Of a DNA stretch of 64,000 nt, positions 1 through 7,947 are shown piece after piece. The position numbers and the translations under genes are program-made. Below the pieces are notes generated by a model that was given only the letters and a program-made list of their open reading frames with translations, did not search any database and was not told where the DNA came from. Positions within the stretch are counted from its first letter, which is position 1. Every line of letters begins with the position of its first letter. The stretch is from PFJX01 sp031426735 (GTDB lineage: Bacteria; Pseudomonadota; Gammaproteobacteria; Burkholderiales; Thiobacillaceae), in NCBI GenBank assembly GCA_031426735.1, contig JASJPK010000013.1:27028-91027 (forward strand), read 5' to 3'.

Positions 1-303
1 GTAGCCGGTTTCTTCCTGCAGTTCGCGTTGCGCGCAGGCCAGTTCGCTTTCATCCGGGTCGAATTTGCCGGCGGGCAGTTCCAGGAAATCGCGATGCAGC
101 GGGTAGCGGTGCTGGCGTTCGAGCAGGATGTCGCCATTGTCGAAGATCGGCAGGATCACGGCGGCGCCGGGATGGACGATGAATTCGCGGCTGGATTCGG
201 CTCCATTCGGAAGGCGCACTCGGTCCTTTTTGACGTGCAGCAATCGACCGCGGTATTCGTCGCGGGAGTCGAGGGTGTGTTCGGTGAGGTCGAGCGGGGT
301 CAT
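1..303 (-). CDS. Nudix hydrolase (ADP-ribose pyrophosphatase-like), 3' end outside the window
   Basis: The reverse strand from the ATG at 301-303 reads 101 codons without a stop and runs off the left edge. The visible part has an N-terminal beta region (residues 1-60), then the segment ELPAGKFDPDES and the Nudix-box pieces REL and QEETG at residues 94-100, which bind the metal that positions the substrate pyrophosphate. Nudix enzymes of this type (NudF/ADP-ribose pyrophosphatase) clean up nucleoside diphosphate sugars. The rest of the Nudix box and the C-terminus are not visible, so the substrate is uncertain. It is divergent from the trpB2 gene starting at 422. Confidence 0.8.
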   Translation of the reverse strand, partial: MTPLDLTEHTLDSRDEYRGRLLHVKKDRVRLPNGAESSREFIVHPGAAVILPIFDNGDILLERQHRYPLHRDFLELPAGKFDPDESELACAQRELQEETGY

Positions 304-421
304 GGTTGTTTGCGGTCACTCAGGATGCTGACGGCGCGAGTATAGTTGCCCGGCTGCTTTGGCCGGCGTCCGCCTTGCGTGGGCCAGGGCGCTGTCGATC
401 CTCTAGACCCAGGAGACCGTA

Positions 422-1786
422 ATGCCGCAAACCAAGATTTTGCTCGACGAAGCCGACATCCCGACGCATTGGTACAACGTCGTGGCGGATATGCCCAACA
501 AGCCCGCACCGCCGCTCGGGCCGGATGGCAAACCGATCGGCCCGGAAGCGCTGGCGCCGATATTCCCGATGGCGCTGATCGAGCAGGAAGTCTCGGCCGA
601 ACGCTGGCTGCCGATTCCCGAACCGGTGCGCGAGGCCTATCGCCTGTACCGGCCGTCGCCGATGTTCCGGGCGCATCGTCTGGAGGCGGCGTTGGGTACG
701 CCGGCGAAGATTTATTACAAGTACGAGGGCGTGTCGCCGGCCGGTTCGCACAAGGTCAACACCTCCATCGCACAGGCCTATTACAACGCGCAGGCCGGTA
801 TCAAACGTTTGGCGACCGAGACCGGCGCCGGTCAGTGGGGCTGTTCGCTGGCGCTGGCCGGGCAAATGTTCGGCATCGACGTGCGCGTCTACATGGTGAA
901 GATTTCCTACGACCAGAAGCCGTATCGCCGCTCGATGATGCAGACCTGGGGCGCCGAAGTGTTCGCCAGCCCGTCGCCGCATAGCGTGACCGGCCGCAAG
1001 ATTCTGGTAGCCGATCCGGAATCGCAAGGCAGCCTCGGCATCGCCATCTCGGAAGCGGTGGAAGAAGCCGCCAGCCGGCCGGACACCAATTACGCGCTGG
1101 GCTCGGTGCTGAACCACGTCTGCCATCACCAGACCATCATCGGCCTGGAAGCCAAGAAGCAGTTCGACAAGATCGGCGCCTACCCGGACATGGTGTTCGC
1201 CTGTTGCGGCGGCGGTTCCAACTTTGCCGGCAGCGCCTTTCCGTTCCTGGCCGACAAGGCGGCGGGCGATCCGCGCGCGAAGAATCTGCGTCTGGTTGCG
1301 GCCGAGCCGACCTCCTGCCCGACGCTGACGCGCGGCCACTACGCCTACGATTTCGGCGATGCGGTCGGTCTGACGCCGTTGATGCTGATGTACACGCTCG
1401 GCCACGACTTCATGCCGCCCGGCATCCACGCCGGCGGCCTGCGTTACCACGGCGATTCACCGCTGGTATCGCAGCTCTATCACGAGAAGATGATCGAAGC
1501 GGTGGCGGTGCCCCAGGTGGCGACGTTCGAAGCCGGCGTCACTTTCGCGCGCGCGGAAGGCATCATCCCGGCGCCGGAATCGTGCCACGCCATTCGCGCC
1601 TGCATCGACGAGGCGCTGCGCTGCAAGGCAAGCGGCGAACCGAAGACGCTGTTCTTCAACCTGTCCGGCCATGGCCATTTCGACATGTCTTCGTACGACC
1701 GCTATTTCTCCGGCCAACTGGAAGATTTCGCCTATCCGGAGCACGAGATTGAAGCCGCGCTGGAACGCTTGCCGAAGGTGGGCTGA
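422..1786 (+). CDS. trpB2: Tryptophan synthase beta chain, TrpB2 type
   Basis: The 454-residue product is a PLP fold-type II enzyme that condenses indole with serine to give tryptophan. The Schiff-base lysine is K111 in GSHKVN, ETGAGQWG follows at 133-140, and the glycine-rich phosphate loop CGGGSN is near 261-266. The long N-terminal extension (residues 1-70) and the form of the lysine motif are those of the TrpB2 subgroup rather than the TrpAB-complex TrpB1, and no trpA is adjacent. An AGGAGA Shine-Dalgarno sequence eight bases before the ATG supports the start. TrpB2 proteins can act without TrpA, as indole-salvage enzymes. That role here is inferred from the family. Confidence 0.9.
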   Translation: MPQTKILLDEADIPTHWYNVVADMPNKPAPPLGPDGKPIGPEALAPIFPMALIEQEVSAERWLPIPEPVREAYRLYRPSPMFRAHRLEAALGTPAKIYYKYEGVSPAGSHKVNTSIAQAYYNAQAGIKRLATETGAGQWGCSLALAGQMFGIDVRVYMVKISYDQKPYRRSMMQTWGAEVFASPSPHSVTGRKILVADPESQGSLGIAISEAVEEAASRPDTNYALGSVLNHVCHHQTIIGLEAKKQFDKIGAYPDMVFACCGGGSNFAGSAFPFLADKAAGDPRAKNLRLVAAEPTSCPTLTRGHYAYDFGDAVGLTPLMLMYTLGHDFMPPGIHAGGLRYHGDSPLVSQLYHEKMIEAVAVPQVATFEAGVTFARAEGIIPAPESCHAIRACIDEALRCKASGEPKTLFFNLSGHGHFDMSSYDRYFSGQLEDFAYPEHEIEAALERLPKVG

Positions 1787-1830
1787 AGCGTTTGGCGAAT
1801 TCGGATTAAGGTTTCTTCATTCCGGCGCAT

Positions 1831-1903
1831 GTAGGATGGGCCAAGCGTAGCGGGCCCATCGTTCGCCGTGAATGATGGGCCCGCTGCGCTTGGCCCATCC
1901 TAC
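1831..1903. repeat. REP-like intergenic palindrome with GTAGGA ends
   Basis: Two 30-base arms (1831-1860 and 1874-1903) are inverted repeats of one another with one mismatch, separated by 13 bases. The outer ends are GTAGGATGGG and CCCATCCTAC. Palindromes of this form are dispersed between genes in many proteobacteria as REP or MITE-like elements. It lies downstream of trpB2 and could also act as an RNA hairpin. Confidence 0.7.
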
Positions 1904-1941
1904 GATCTGATCTGTAGCCGAGCCATCCAACGCAGCCAATA

Positions 1942-1967
1942 AAAAACCCCGCCGAAGCGGGGTTTTT
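1942..1967. terminator. Bidirectional intrinsic terminator between trpB2 and rpmG
   Basis: AAAAACCCCGC, a short loop and GCGGGGTTTTT form a perfect GC-rich stem with A and T tracts on either side, so it can terminate trpB2 from the left and rpmG from the right. It sits 17 bases beyond the rpmG stop codon. Confidence 0.85.
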
Positions 1968-1983
1968 GCGGAGCCAGGCCGAA

Positions 1984-2151
1984 TTACTTCAGCTTGGTTT
2001 CCTTGTAAGCCACATGCTTGCGGGCGACGGGATCGAACTTGCTGATCTCCATCTTGCCGGGCATGGTCTTCTTGTTCTTGGTCGTGGTGTAGAAATGGCC
2101 GGTGCCCGCAGTGGACTCCAGCTTGATTTTTTCGCGTCCGCCTTTAGCCAT
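1984..2151 (-). CDS. rpmG: 50S ribosomal protein L33
   Basis: The 55-codon reverse-strand gene encodes a basic protein beginning MAKGGREKIKLEST and ending VARKHVAYKETKLK, the recognisable pattern of bacterial L33 in its cysteine-free (zinc-independent) form. It is a component of the large ribosomal subunit near the E site. The ATG is at 2149-2151, 12 bases after the rpmB stop codon, so rpmB and rpmG form one operon as in most bacteria. The terminator at 1942-1967 ends the transcript. Confidence 0.96.
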   Translation of the reverse strand: MAKGGREKIKLESTAGTGHFYTTTKNKKTMPGKMEISKFDPVARKHVAYKETKLK

Positions 2152-2163
2152 GATGCGCTCCTA

Positions 2164-2397
2164 TTACAGTACGCCGCTGGCGCGCAGATCGGCCAGGACG
2201 GAGTCGATACCATTCTTGTCGATCAGACGCAGGCCGGCATTGGAAAGACGCAGACGTACCCAACGATTCTCGCTTTCCACCCAGAAGCGGCGGTATTGGA
2301 GGTTGGGCAGAAAACGACGTTTTGTTCTGTTGTTGGCGTGGGACACATTGTTCCCCACCATCGGCTTCTTGCCGGTGACCTGACATACACGTGCCAT
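2164..2397 (-). CDS. rpmB: 50S ribosomal protein L28
   Basis: The 77-residue protein starts MARVCQVTGKKP and contains VGNNVSHANNRTKRRFLPN, characteristic of L28 in beta- and gammaproteobacteria. It is the first gene of the rpmB-rpmG operon. An AGAGG Shine-Dalgarno sequence lies just before the ATG. The radC stop codon is about 67 bases upstream on the same strand, so in the uninterrupted chromosome rpmB-rpmG may receive read-through from radC. After island insertion any transcript must start in this gap or inside the island. Confidence 0.96.
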   Translation of the reverse strand: MARVCQVTGKKPMVGNNVSHANNRTKRRFLPNLQYRRFWVESENRWVRLRLSNAGLRLIDKNGIDSVLADLRASGVL

Positions 2398-2464
2398 GAG
2401 CGATTACCTCTTAAAATGGCTGAATCGGAAAGCCGACGTTTATATCACAGCGGCATTGCATCGG

Positions 2465-2635
2465 TCAAAGCCAACCGCGTTCGGCGAACGATAAACCGTC
2501 TCTGCCGGCGACGATGAAATGGTCGAGCACTTTCACGTCGACTAGGCCCAGCGCGGCTTTCAATTGGTCGGTGAGCCAGCGGTCGGCCTGGCTGGGCTCG
2601 GCGACGCCGGACGGGTGGTTGTGCGCCAGGATGAC
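2465..2635 (-). pseudogene. radC: radC 3' fragment, severed by the island
   Basis: The reverse strand reads VILAHNHPSGVAEPSQADR and continues to LSFAERGWL, the C-terminal third of the RadC/UPF0758 JAMM domain (HxH, PSG, D). The 17 bases 2619-2635 are the attachment repeat. Upstream of it the open frame continues into island sequence as far as 2701 with an unrelated 22-residue N-terminus (MRVSPIADIF...). A chimeric peptide of 78 residues could be made, but it lacks the RadC N-terminus and the catalytic glutamate. The matching 5' part is at 25284-25804. Confidence 0.9.
2619..2635. repeat. Left attachment repeat of the island (17 bp)
   Basis: TTGTGCGCCAGGATGAC is identical to 25284-25300. Bases outside it differ on the island side and continue the radC coding sequence on the chromosomal side. 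Confidence 0.9.
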
Positions 2636-2690
2636 TGAAATACACGTAAGCAATTGTTTATTAAGTGTATTAAATATATCAGCGATGGGC

Positions 2691-2711
2691 GATACCCGCA
2701 TAGATACCCGC
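2691..2711 (+). promoter_or_regulatory. Two GATACCCGC repeats near the left island end
   Basis: GATACCCGC occurs at 2691-2699 and again at 2703-2711. The same core, ATACCC or its complement, occurs five times near the right end around the integrase start (25086-25172). Repeats shared by both ends of such an element are candidate arm-type integrase or AlpA/excisionase sites. The function is inferred. Confidence 0.4.
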
Positions 2712-2893
2712 TATTTTTTATGTGGCGCTTTTTCATGCTCGCCAAGGCCGCCGCATGTCTCCTTGATCAAGGAATCATGTTGATCGACCATTCTTTCGAA
2801 GTCATTTGAGGCTTGTTTTCGCCTTGTTAGTTCTGGGTATATGGGTTGGTATGGGGAATCCCCCATGAGGCCTCTTGATGGCTCTGATAGCCT

Positions 2894-3367
2894 CTAAGGT
2901 GTGTAAAGGTGCTCTGTGATTAGATGCCATCCATCCTTGTACTGCTCATAGTCAAGTATGTTTCTGATTTTGACTTTCCCCCACTTGTCACTTGTGTTCT
3001 GTGCATCCCTCACTACTGCCACTGGGAAAACGTAGAAGTCGGGGGCACGAATTTCCGTCTTGCCTTCCTTTGCAGTTTTTCCAAAACGATAGCCCCTGTT
3101 AAGGGCTACATGGACAACAAACTCGCAGTCGAAATTTTTGATCAGAAAGCTGCGGTCATAGTTTGTTGCCCAGCGACTTTTTACTTGGATTCGGGCTGAT
3201 CTTGAGTTGTCTGGGTTGACTGCCACCAAGTCATATCCGGGAAACTGCTTCACTTCACAGTCCAACTGCGACTCATCAAAAAGCGGATGCGCTCGTGCTG
3301 AACCATAGGCCGTACCGACGTGGAAATGGAAGCGTTCACCGCCGCCTCGATGGCGCTTGCTTACCAT
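2894..3367 (-). CDS. Hypothetical protein with PD-(D/E)XK-like core
   Basis: The 157-residue product is not recognised as a named family. Its central part has FPGYDLVAVNPDNSRSARIQVKSR (residues about 43-66, given here in pieces: GYDLVAV and IQVKSRWATN). An aspartate followed after about a dozen residues by QVK within beta-strand-like sequence is the D-x(n)-(E/Q)xK signature of restriction-endonuclease-fold nucleases. The N-terminus HRGGGERFHFHVGTAYG is short, and the in-frame TAG directly before the ATG leaves no room for a longer gene. It stands alone beside the left island end. Nuclease activity is an inference from the motif. Confidence 0.5.
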   Translation of the reverse strand: MVSKRHRGGGERFHFHVGTAYGSARAHPLFDESQLDCEVKQFPGYDLVAVNPDNSRSARIQVKSRWATNYDRSFLIKNFDCEFVVHVALNRGYRFGKTAKEGKTEIRAPDFYVFPVAVVRDAQNTSDKWGKVKIRNILDYEQYKDGWHLITEHLYTP

Positions 3368-3641
3368 CTATGACATGGGCGAGGTTACCGACCATACCAA
3401 GCAGCTAAAGGCCATGGCGAAGTTCTTCGGATACTTTGGGGGCGGTCAGCACGGACATATACAACACGTTCATATGCTGGCAGGTAGTCTCGACGCTCAA
3501 TATGGTGGTTGAGGAGTCTGGCATCATTTCTGCTGTGCAATTTCCCGACCAATGATCGAAACAGCCTCTTGCCGAAACAATGCGGTCTTAGAACGCTTTG
3601 TCGTTTAAAAGCATGATGCGGGGACGACGACCATTCGCTAT

Positions 3642-4907
3642 GTGCCTAAACTATCTGTCTACTCGCCTGATCTGAAAAAGCGAAACGTGAAATCCTCAAC
3701 CAAACCACCCTTCGCTCGCAAGCAGAGCATCCTCGCTAAACCGCCGAAGAGAGATACGGTGGCGCTGATCAGCGAAATGTTATCCCGCAGGCTTGAATAC
3801 ATAGATGAGGCGGCGGTAATGCGCCTTTTGAGTGGATATTCCCCTGTCAATCCGAGAATGTTCGCTCACCTTCTTGATACTGTATTGCGGGGGATCAACT
3901 ATGAAGGGTTGGTCTATTGGTCAAGCAAGGGGAGTTACCCAAGCGATCCTCCTCAAATATCTGAACGGCTTAAAGGTATTCCTGACAAACTGCTCGCGCA
4001 CAATGTGAGTCGCGGGGGCCTTTATCCTTGGGACATGTACGACGATTTGGACTTTGATATTGTTCATTCTGCACACAAAGATGCGGGGCTTGTGCAAACT
4101 GAAATTAAGGCTTACTTCCACCACACCCAGTTTTCTCGCCCCAAACACCAGCGGCGGATTGTTTTGCACATTCGCGCACACAAATTCAACGGAACCGAGT
4201 GGAGTATTTCAATTCCGTTGCAGATGCTGATGAAGGGATGGCCGAAGATAGAGAATGAACATATCGGATATTCCCATTCCATTTCGCTGACGGATTCTGT
4301 TACGGGTGAAATGGATCAATATTTTTATATAGGGGTGTCGAAGCGAAACTGGCTGGCTCGCATGGCAGAGCATTTTCGTGAGATTCAAACCGGTTCTAAT
4401 AAGACATTCCATCGTGCTTGGCGCGAATACATTGGCCGACGCGATGTGTTGCTTGGGTCTGAATTGATTATTGGTAATCACACCTTTGAGCAGATCATGG
4501 ATTGGGAGGAGGAGCAGGTAGATAAATACATGTCGCTCGGCAAATCTCTCAACATGATCCCCGGAGGATTCAAAGGGATAAAGTTCCTGCATGAGCACAA
4601 GTTGCTCGGTTCGACGCTCAACGTCACACTTGAAGATCGTGAGCGAGCGACAACCGAATACCAGCGCCTCAATCCTCGTATCGGTGTTCCGAATCTGCTC
4701 ATTAGCGAACTTTGGAAGAACGAGGAATACGCGCAGAAGGTCATTTGCGGTGTCGAAGGAAGGCTGTCCGTAGAGCAGGTTCGGGAAATACGCCGCTTGA
4801 ATACGCTGGGGATGCCCATTGAGAAGGTCGCATTGATGGTCAGAGCCTTGAATGAGCGGCAGGTCGAACGTGTTTTGTCAGGCGATACCTACTCACGTAT
4901 TCATTAG
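3642..4907 (+). CDS. GIY-YIG-type nuclease with C-terminal helix-turn-helix
   Basis: The 421-residue protein starts at a GTG. Near residues 227-246 it reads YFYIGVSKRNWLARMAEHF, a GIY-YIG variant with the expected tyrosines, glycine, arginine and histidine spacing. Around 289-310 an EEEQVDKY segment followed by LGKSLNMIPGG matches the glutamate and Asn-Pro-Gly-Gly end of the GIY-YIG fold. The last 60 residues (LSVEQVREIRRLNTLGMPIE..) look like an HTH of the kind found in homing endonucleases. The first 200 residues are not recognised. Such proteins cleave DNA. Here it could be a homing or mobility nuclease or a defence effector. Its codons are AT-richer than the host's. Confidence 0.6.
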   Translation: MPKLSVYSPDLKKRNVKSSTKPPFARKQSILAKPPKRDTVALISEMLSRRLEYIDEAAVMRLLSGYSPVNPRMFAHLLDTVLRGINYEGLVYWSSKGSYPSDPPQISERLKGIPDKLLAHNVSRGGLYPWDMYDDLDFDIVHSAHKDAGLVQTEIKAYFHHTQFSRPKHQRRIVLHIRAHKFNGTEWSISIPLQMLMKGWPKIENEHIGYSHSISLTDSVTGEMDQYFYIGVSKRNWLARMAEHFREIQTGSNKTFHRAWREYIGRRDVLLGSELIIGNHTFEQIMDWEEEQVDKYMSLGKSLNMIPGGFKGIKFLHEHKLLGSTLNVTLEDRERATTEYQRLNPRIGVPNLLISELWKNEEYAQKVICGVEGRLSVEQVREIRRLNTLGMPIEKVALMVRALNERQVERVLSGDTYSRIH

Positions 4908-5073
4908 CATGGCGCTCCTTGGCATTCGCAAAAAACCTGCCACTTCCCCGGGCTATAAGTTGGGGTAGACAGAAAGCCCGCTACGAGCCCATGCCGATAT
5001 TCAGCCTTGCTGAAATGCCTGCCGTGTTCCTGATGGTCATCCTCCCTTCATCATAATTTTATCGGACAGTAGC

Positions 5074-5342
5074 ATGGCCGACTTCAAACGCTAGCTGACA
5101 GCCTCATCGAACAATGCAGCAAGGACGATCTTGCTGAAGTAGCCAAGCTGCTAGCCCTCAACCTGGCCCACTACCAAGGCAAATATGGCGCGCTTCCGCT
5201 TGATGAAACGCCGGCCATGCTCAATGTCATCACGCCGAATGAAGAGCAGGCCATGCTGTTAGGTTCTGGGATGGAGATTCTGGTTGGGGTGCTGGGCATG
5301 ATTCGATTTGGGCAACTGAACGATCCAGAGCCGATCCACTGA
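5074..5342 (+). pseudogene. Small conserved-looking gene interrupted by a one-base frameshift
   Basis: ATG at 5074 reads MADFKR and then meets TAG at 5092. Shifting back one base at that point gives a continuous frame (LADSLIEQCSKDDLAEVAKL and onwards) to the TGA at 5340-5342, for a total of about 88 residues. The amino-acid pattern, with amphipathic helices and an ALPLDETPAM segment, looks like a real coding sequence and no better frame covers it. The cause may be a one-base deletion, a sequencing error or a programmed -1 shift. No function is recognised. Confidence 0.45.
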
Positions 5343-5549
5343 CATGCAAGATGGGGAAGTATTGTTCTTTGGTATTCCCAGCATTTGTTCAGGCTGACAG
5401 GTTTCGCACTTTTTTCAGTGACATTCTGCGGTTCAGCGCCATCAATGACCGCTGTATAGCCATTACGAGACACTGGCCAACTTCTCATGGCGGCTTGAAA
5501 TGGTCACAGCCGTCATTCACCGAATCCCGAAAGCTGTCGTTTGTGAACG

Positions 5550-6218
5550 TCAGGGGCCCGCTTCCTCATCTCCGGCGAGGCTATTGTTATGAGGATTTAG
5601 GGCCGGGCAGCAGTCGGCAAATTGCTGCTGAATCTTGGAAATACGCCCTTGATGTTTGGTATCACCAGACAAGATCACTAACATCATTCCCGTCATGACT
5701 TGGAGGCCATTCGATGACATCACTGCTTGTGCGAGCAATTCAATGGGGTAGCCTTTGCCATGTCTCGTAACTGCGTGAATGCCGCCGTGGATATAAGAAC
5801 TCAATGGCTTCCAAGAATATTCTTTGAACTCATTCAATGGTCCAAGTGCTTGAGCAGGGGCTTTACCCTCAAGCTCAACCAGTAGCTCACCCAGAAGAGG
5901 GATTCTGTCAGCCCACTTGGCGTTGTCAGCATTTAAATTGCTTTGTAGCTTTGAAATGGAATTCTCTGAAGCTGCGTAGAGTGCCCAAATGGCCTTAACA
6001 AGTGCTTCGTACTGCATTCGAAGTACACCGAGTGATGATGTGAAATTTCCTGTCGTTACTAGAATACGCACACTCTCGGAGTGTTCAAATGAAACCCCGC
6101 AAAGGGTGCGACTCGATGTTATTCGCGGTGAGTTGTCGTATGGGGACAAATCCAGGAGCGCAGACAGTTCGGTAGCCAATTTATCCGATTGATGAAGCAA
6201 ATCTGCGATGCTAGTCAC
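5550..6218 (-). CDS. Conserved hypothetical protein coupled to an HNH nuclease (DUF6988-like)
   Basis: The 222-residue helical protein starts at a GTG whose first base is the last base of the upstream HNH gene's TAG stop, so the two are translationally coupled. The segments GVLRMQYEALVKAIWALYAA (residues about 64-83) and KPLSSYIHGGIHAVTRHGKGYP recall a family of bacterial proteins I know as DUF6988, but this is from memory and unverified. There are no catalytic motifs I can name. The fixed coupling to an HNH protein suggests a partner, immunity or sensor role. It ends just before an unassigned stretch containing no clear gene (5343-5549). Confidence 0.55.
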   Translation of the reverse strand: MTSIADLLHQSDKLATELSALLDLSPYDNSPRITSSRTLCGVSFEHSESVRILVTTGNFTSSLGVLRMQYEALVKAIWALYAASENSISKLQSNLNADNAKWADRIPLLGELLVELEGKAPAQALGPLNEFKEYSWKPLSSYIHGGIHAVTRHGKGYPIELLAQAVMSSNGLQVMTGMMLVILSGDTKHQGRISKIQQQFADCCPALNPHNNSLAGDEEAGP

Positions 6219-6895
6219 TATGCGCCCAGTTTTGAAACAAGTTCTTCGATGCTTAGCACGGTCTCACCACGATGGAGCATTGCGTGACAGTTCGGGCAGA
6301 CGGGTCGTAGGTCAGTGACTGGGTCAAGCTCGTAGGCACCATCTGTCAGTGCGAGAGGTTTGAGGTGGTGGACATGAATGAAATCTTTTCCAATTTCACC
6401 GTAGCGGGACTGGAAATTGAAACCGCATACCACGCAGTTGATCCCATGATGCTTCAAGCAAGCTTTGCGTGCCTTCGGGTCGCGTTCGTAGGCGTTCACC
6501 CGTACTTGCTTCTTAGCGCCTTCGACGTACTTTTTGCCGGGTTCGAGTTCGTCGGGAAACAACCTCTGCCGAGTGGCGATGTGGGCGGCTATGGTCTTGC
6601 CGTATTCACCAAGGCGCTCCTGGGCAGTGGCAAGCTCGGCTGCACTGAAAAGACTACGAAACTTCGGCTGTAAGACGATTGCTTCGACAGTTAGCTCTGG
6701 CCGGTCGGCTTCAAGAAGCGCATCAAGGCCCTTGCGCTGGCCTTCGTTTCGGGGAAGGAGCATTCGTTTCGCGGTGGCCAAGCCGCCGTTTCGTTTCACG
6801 GCTTGAAGAAAGCGCCGGCCCCAGTAGCCAACCTCTTTTCCTGCGACGTGGTAGCCCTCAATGAAGGCAGTGGTAAGTTCTTCTTCGAGGCTCAT
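6218..6895 (-). CDS. HNH endonuclease (McrA-like zinc HNH)
   Basis: The 225-residue protein has a C-terminal HNH domain: zinc ligands C154/C157 and C200/C203, catalytic-region histidines H174, H176 and H177 in the HVHHLKPL segment, then DLRPVC and NCHAMLHR. The N-terminal 130 residues are helical and carry no recognised domain. HNH domains of this type cut DNA, and in the McrA and related families they act in type IV restriction of modified DNA. The gene is the first of a two-gene unit and its stop overlaps the next gene by one base. A role in defence is inferred from architecture and context. Confidence 0.75.
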   Translation of the reverse strand: MSLEEELTTAFIEGYHVAGKEVGYWGRRFLQAVKRNGGLATAKRMLLPRNEGQRKGLDALLEADRPELTVEAIVLQPKFRSLFSAAELATAQERLGEYGKTIAAHIATRQRLFPDELEPGKKYVEGAKKQVRVNAYERDPKARKACLKHHGINCVVCGFNFQSRYGEIGKDFIHVHHLKPLALTDGAYELDPVTDLRPVCPNCHAMLHRGETVLSIEELVSKLGA

Positions 6896-7094
6896 AGCAG
6901 CGGGTTATTCAGTTGGCTAACGCCCCTGCTAACTGGGGATAGATGCTTGAGTGGATAAACTACTCACTGTGTTGCACATGTTGTGTGAAGCTGTTCATCG
7001 GTGCTCGCGAACCCTGAGTAGGGAACAAGTGCTGAAGCACCTGTCCCCGACAGCACCTCGCCCCCGCTTGTGGGGTCCAGGGAGTTGCTCTTCT

Positions 7095-7919
7095 TCATAG
7101 CCTGCGCATGACGTCAGGCTGTGCTTGTGCGGTAGGAAGCTTTTGCATCGTTGTGCCATTACACAGTTCGAAGTTTTCGTTCCTCCAAGGAACTGTATCA
7201 AAGTTACGCAGATTGTCTATGTGCGCTCCTAGGAAAGTTCGTTTCCCCTTGCTGATAACGCCAAAAGTGATGGCTGGAGTCATTGGCTTGCGGATGACCC
7301 CTACGAGTTGAGGCGAGCCACCAACGGTGGTCTCAGAAGTGTTCGCAAGGGTGTCGCAAAAGCAATGGAAAACCGCTCTGCTTGTTTTTTTTGTCGGGCC
7401 ACCTTCATATCGCTTGAGATTCGTTGTGAATTCATCGGCCCCCGTCCCTAGAGAAAAGAGAACTCCAGAAGCCGTCGGCATCGGCTTGTTTTCACCATGC
7501 CAGCCCTTCTTCTCACTCCAGCGAATTGTGTGACTGAAGAAGCTCTTGTTGTTATGAGGATCGCGAGAGCCATGAACGACACTTAAGGAGTTCTCACTCA
7601 GGCCAGAATGAAGCGCCGGGTACTGCCTAAAAAGATCATTTAGCTTGTCGACGATCGCTTGAAATTTTTGCCTTGGAGAGAAGTTATCCGAGAACAAGAG
7701 ACCAGCATCTGCGAGTTCAACGATCTGGCTTAATGCTATTGAAGGAAAGAGTACGTCACCGCAGTAGCCGAGGACATCAGGCCATTTTGAAAACGCAAAC
7801 ACCTTCCGGGCGTAGTCAAACTGAGCGGGCGCTTTCCAGGAGATCCTGCTGTCCGCAGCCATGTATAGCGATGAAGTTCCATGGGTATCGATTCCTGCCC
7901 AGCAAACCAGTAGTGTCAT
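7095..7919 (-). CDS. Proteasome-like Ntn hydrolase
   Basis: The 274-residue protein starts MTLLVCW, so removal of Met leaves an N-terminal threonine. The other two proteasome-type catalytic positions are present in order: D23 in the strand MAADSRIS (proteasome Asp17) and K39 in ARKVFAF (proteasome Lys33), followed by the GYCGD turn (51-55) that corresponds to the Gly-rich loop after the lysine. These are the Thr/Asp/Lys of the Ntn-hydrolase fold shared with proteasome beta subunits, HslV and Anbu. It is longer than a beta subunit because of extra C-terminal sequence. It is co-directional with the HNH gene upstream (28-base gap), so the two form an operon. Peptidase or amidase activity is likely. 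The substrate is unknown. Confidence 0.7.
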   Translation of the reverse strand: MTLLVCWAGIDTHGTSSLYMAADSRISWKAPAQFDYARKVFAFSKWPDVLGYCGDVLFPSIALSQIVELADAGLLFSDNFSPRQKFQAIVDKLNDLFRQYPALHSGLSENSLSVVHGSRDPHNNKSFFSHTIRWSEKKGWHGENKPMPTASGVLFSLGTGADEFTTNLKRYEGGPTKKTSRAVFHCFCDTLANTSETTVGGSPQLVGVIRKPMTPAITFGVISKGKRTFLGAHIDNLRNFDTVPWRNENFELCNGTTMQKLPTAQAQPDVMRRL

Positions 7920-7947
7920 GTCAAATTCTCTCAGAGGCCTAGGCGCC

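Noticed and set aside
320..1450. A 376-codon frame opposite trpB2.
   Set aside because: It is a reverse-strand shadow of a clear trpB2 gene.
3375..3512. A 45-codon forward frame starting MGEVTDHTKQLK.
   Set aside because: It looks coding-like but is short and has no family or ribosome site; possibly a remnant.
5343..5549. Possible transposase remnant in the gap after the frameshifted small gene.
   Set aside because: No translated segment matches a transposase motif that I can name.
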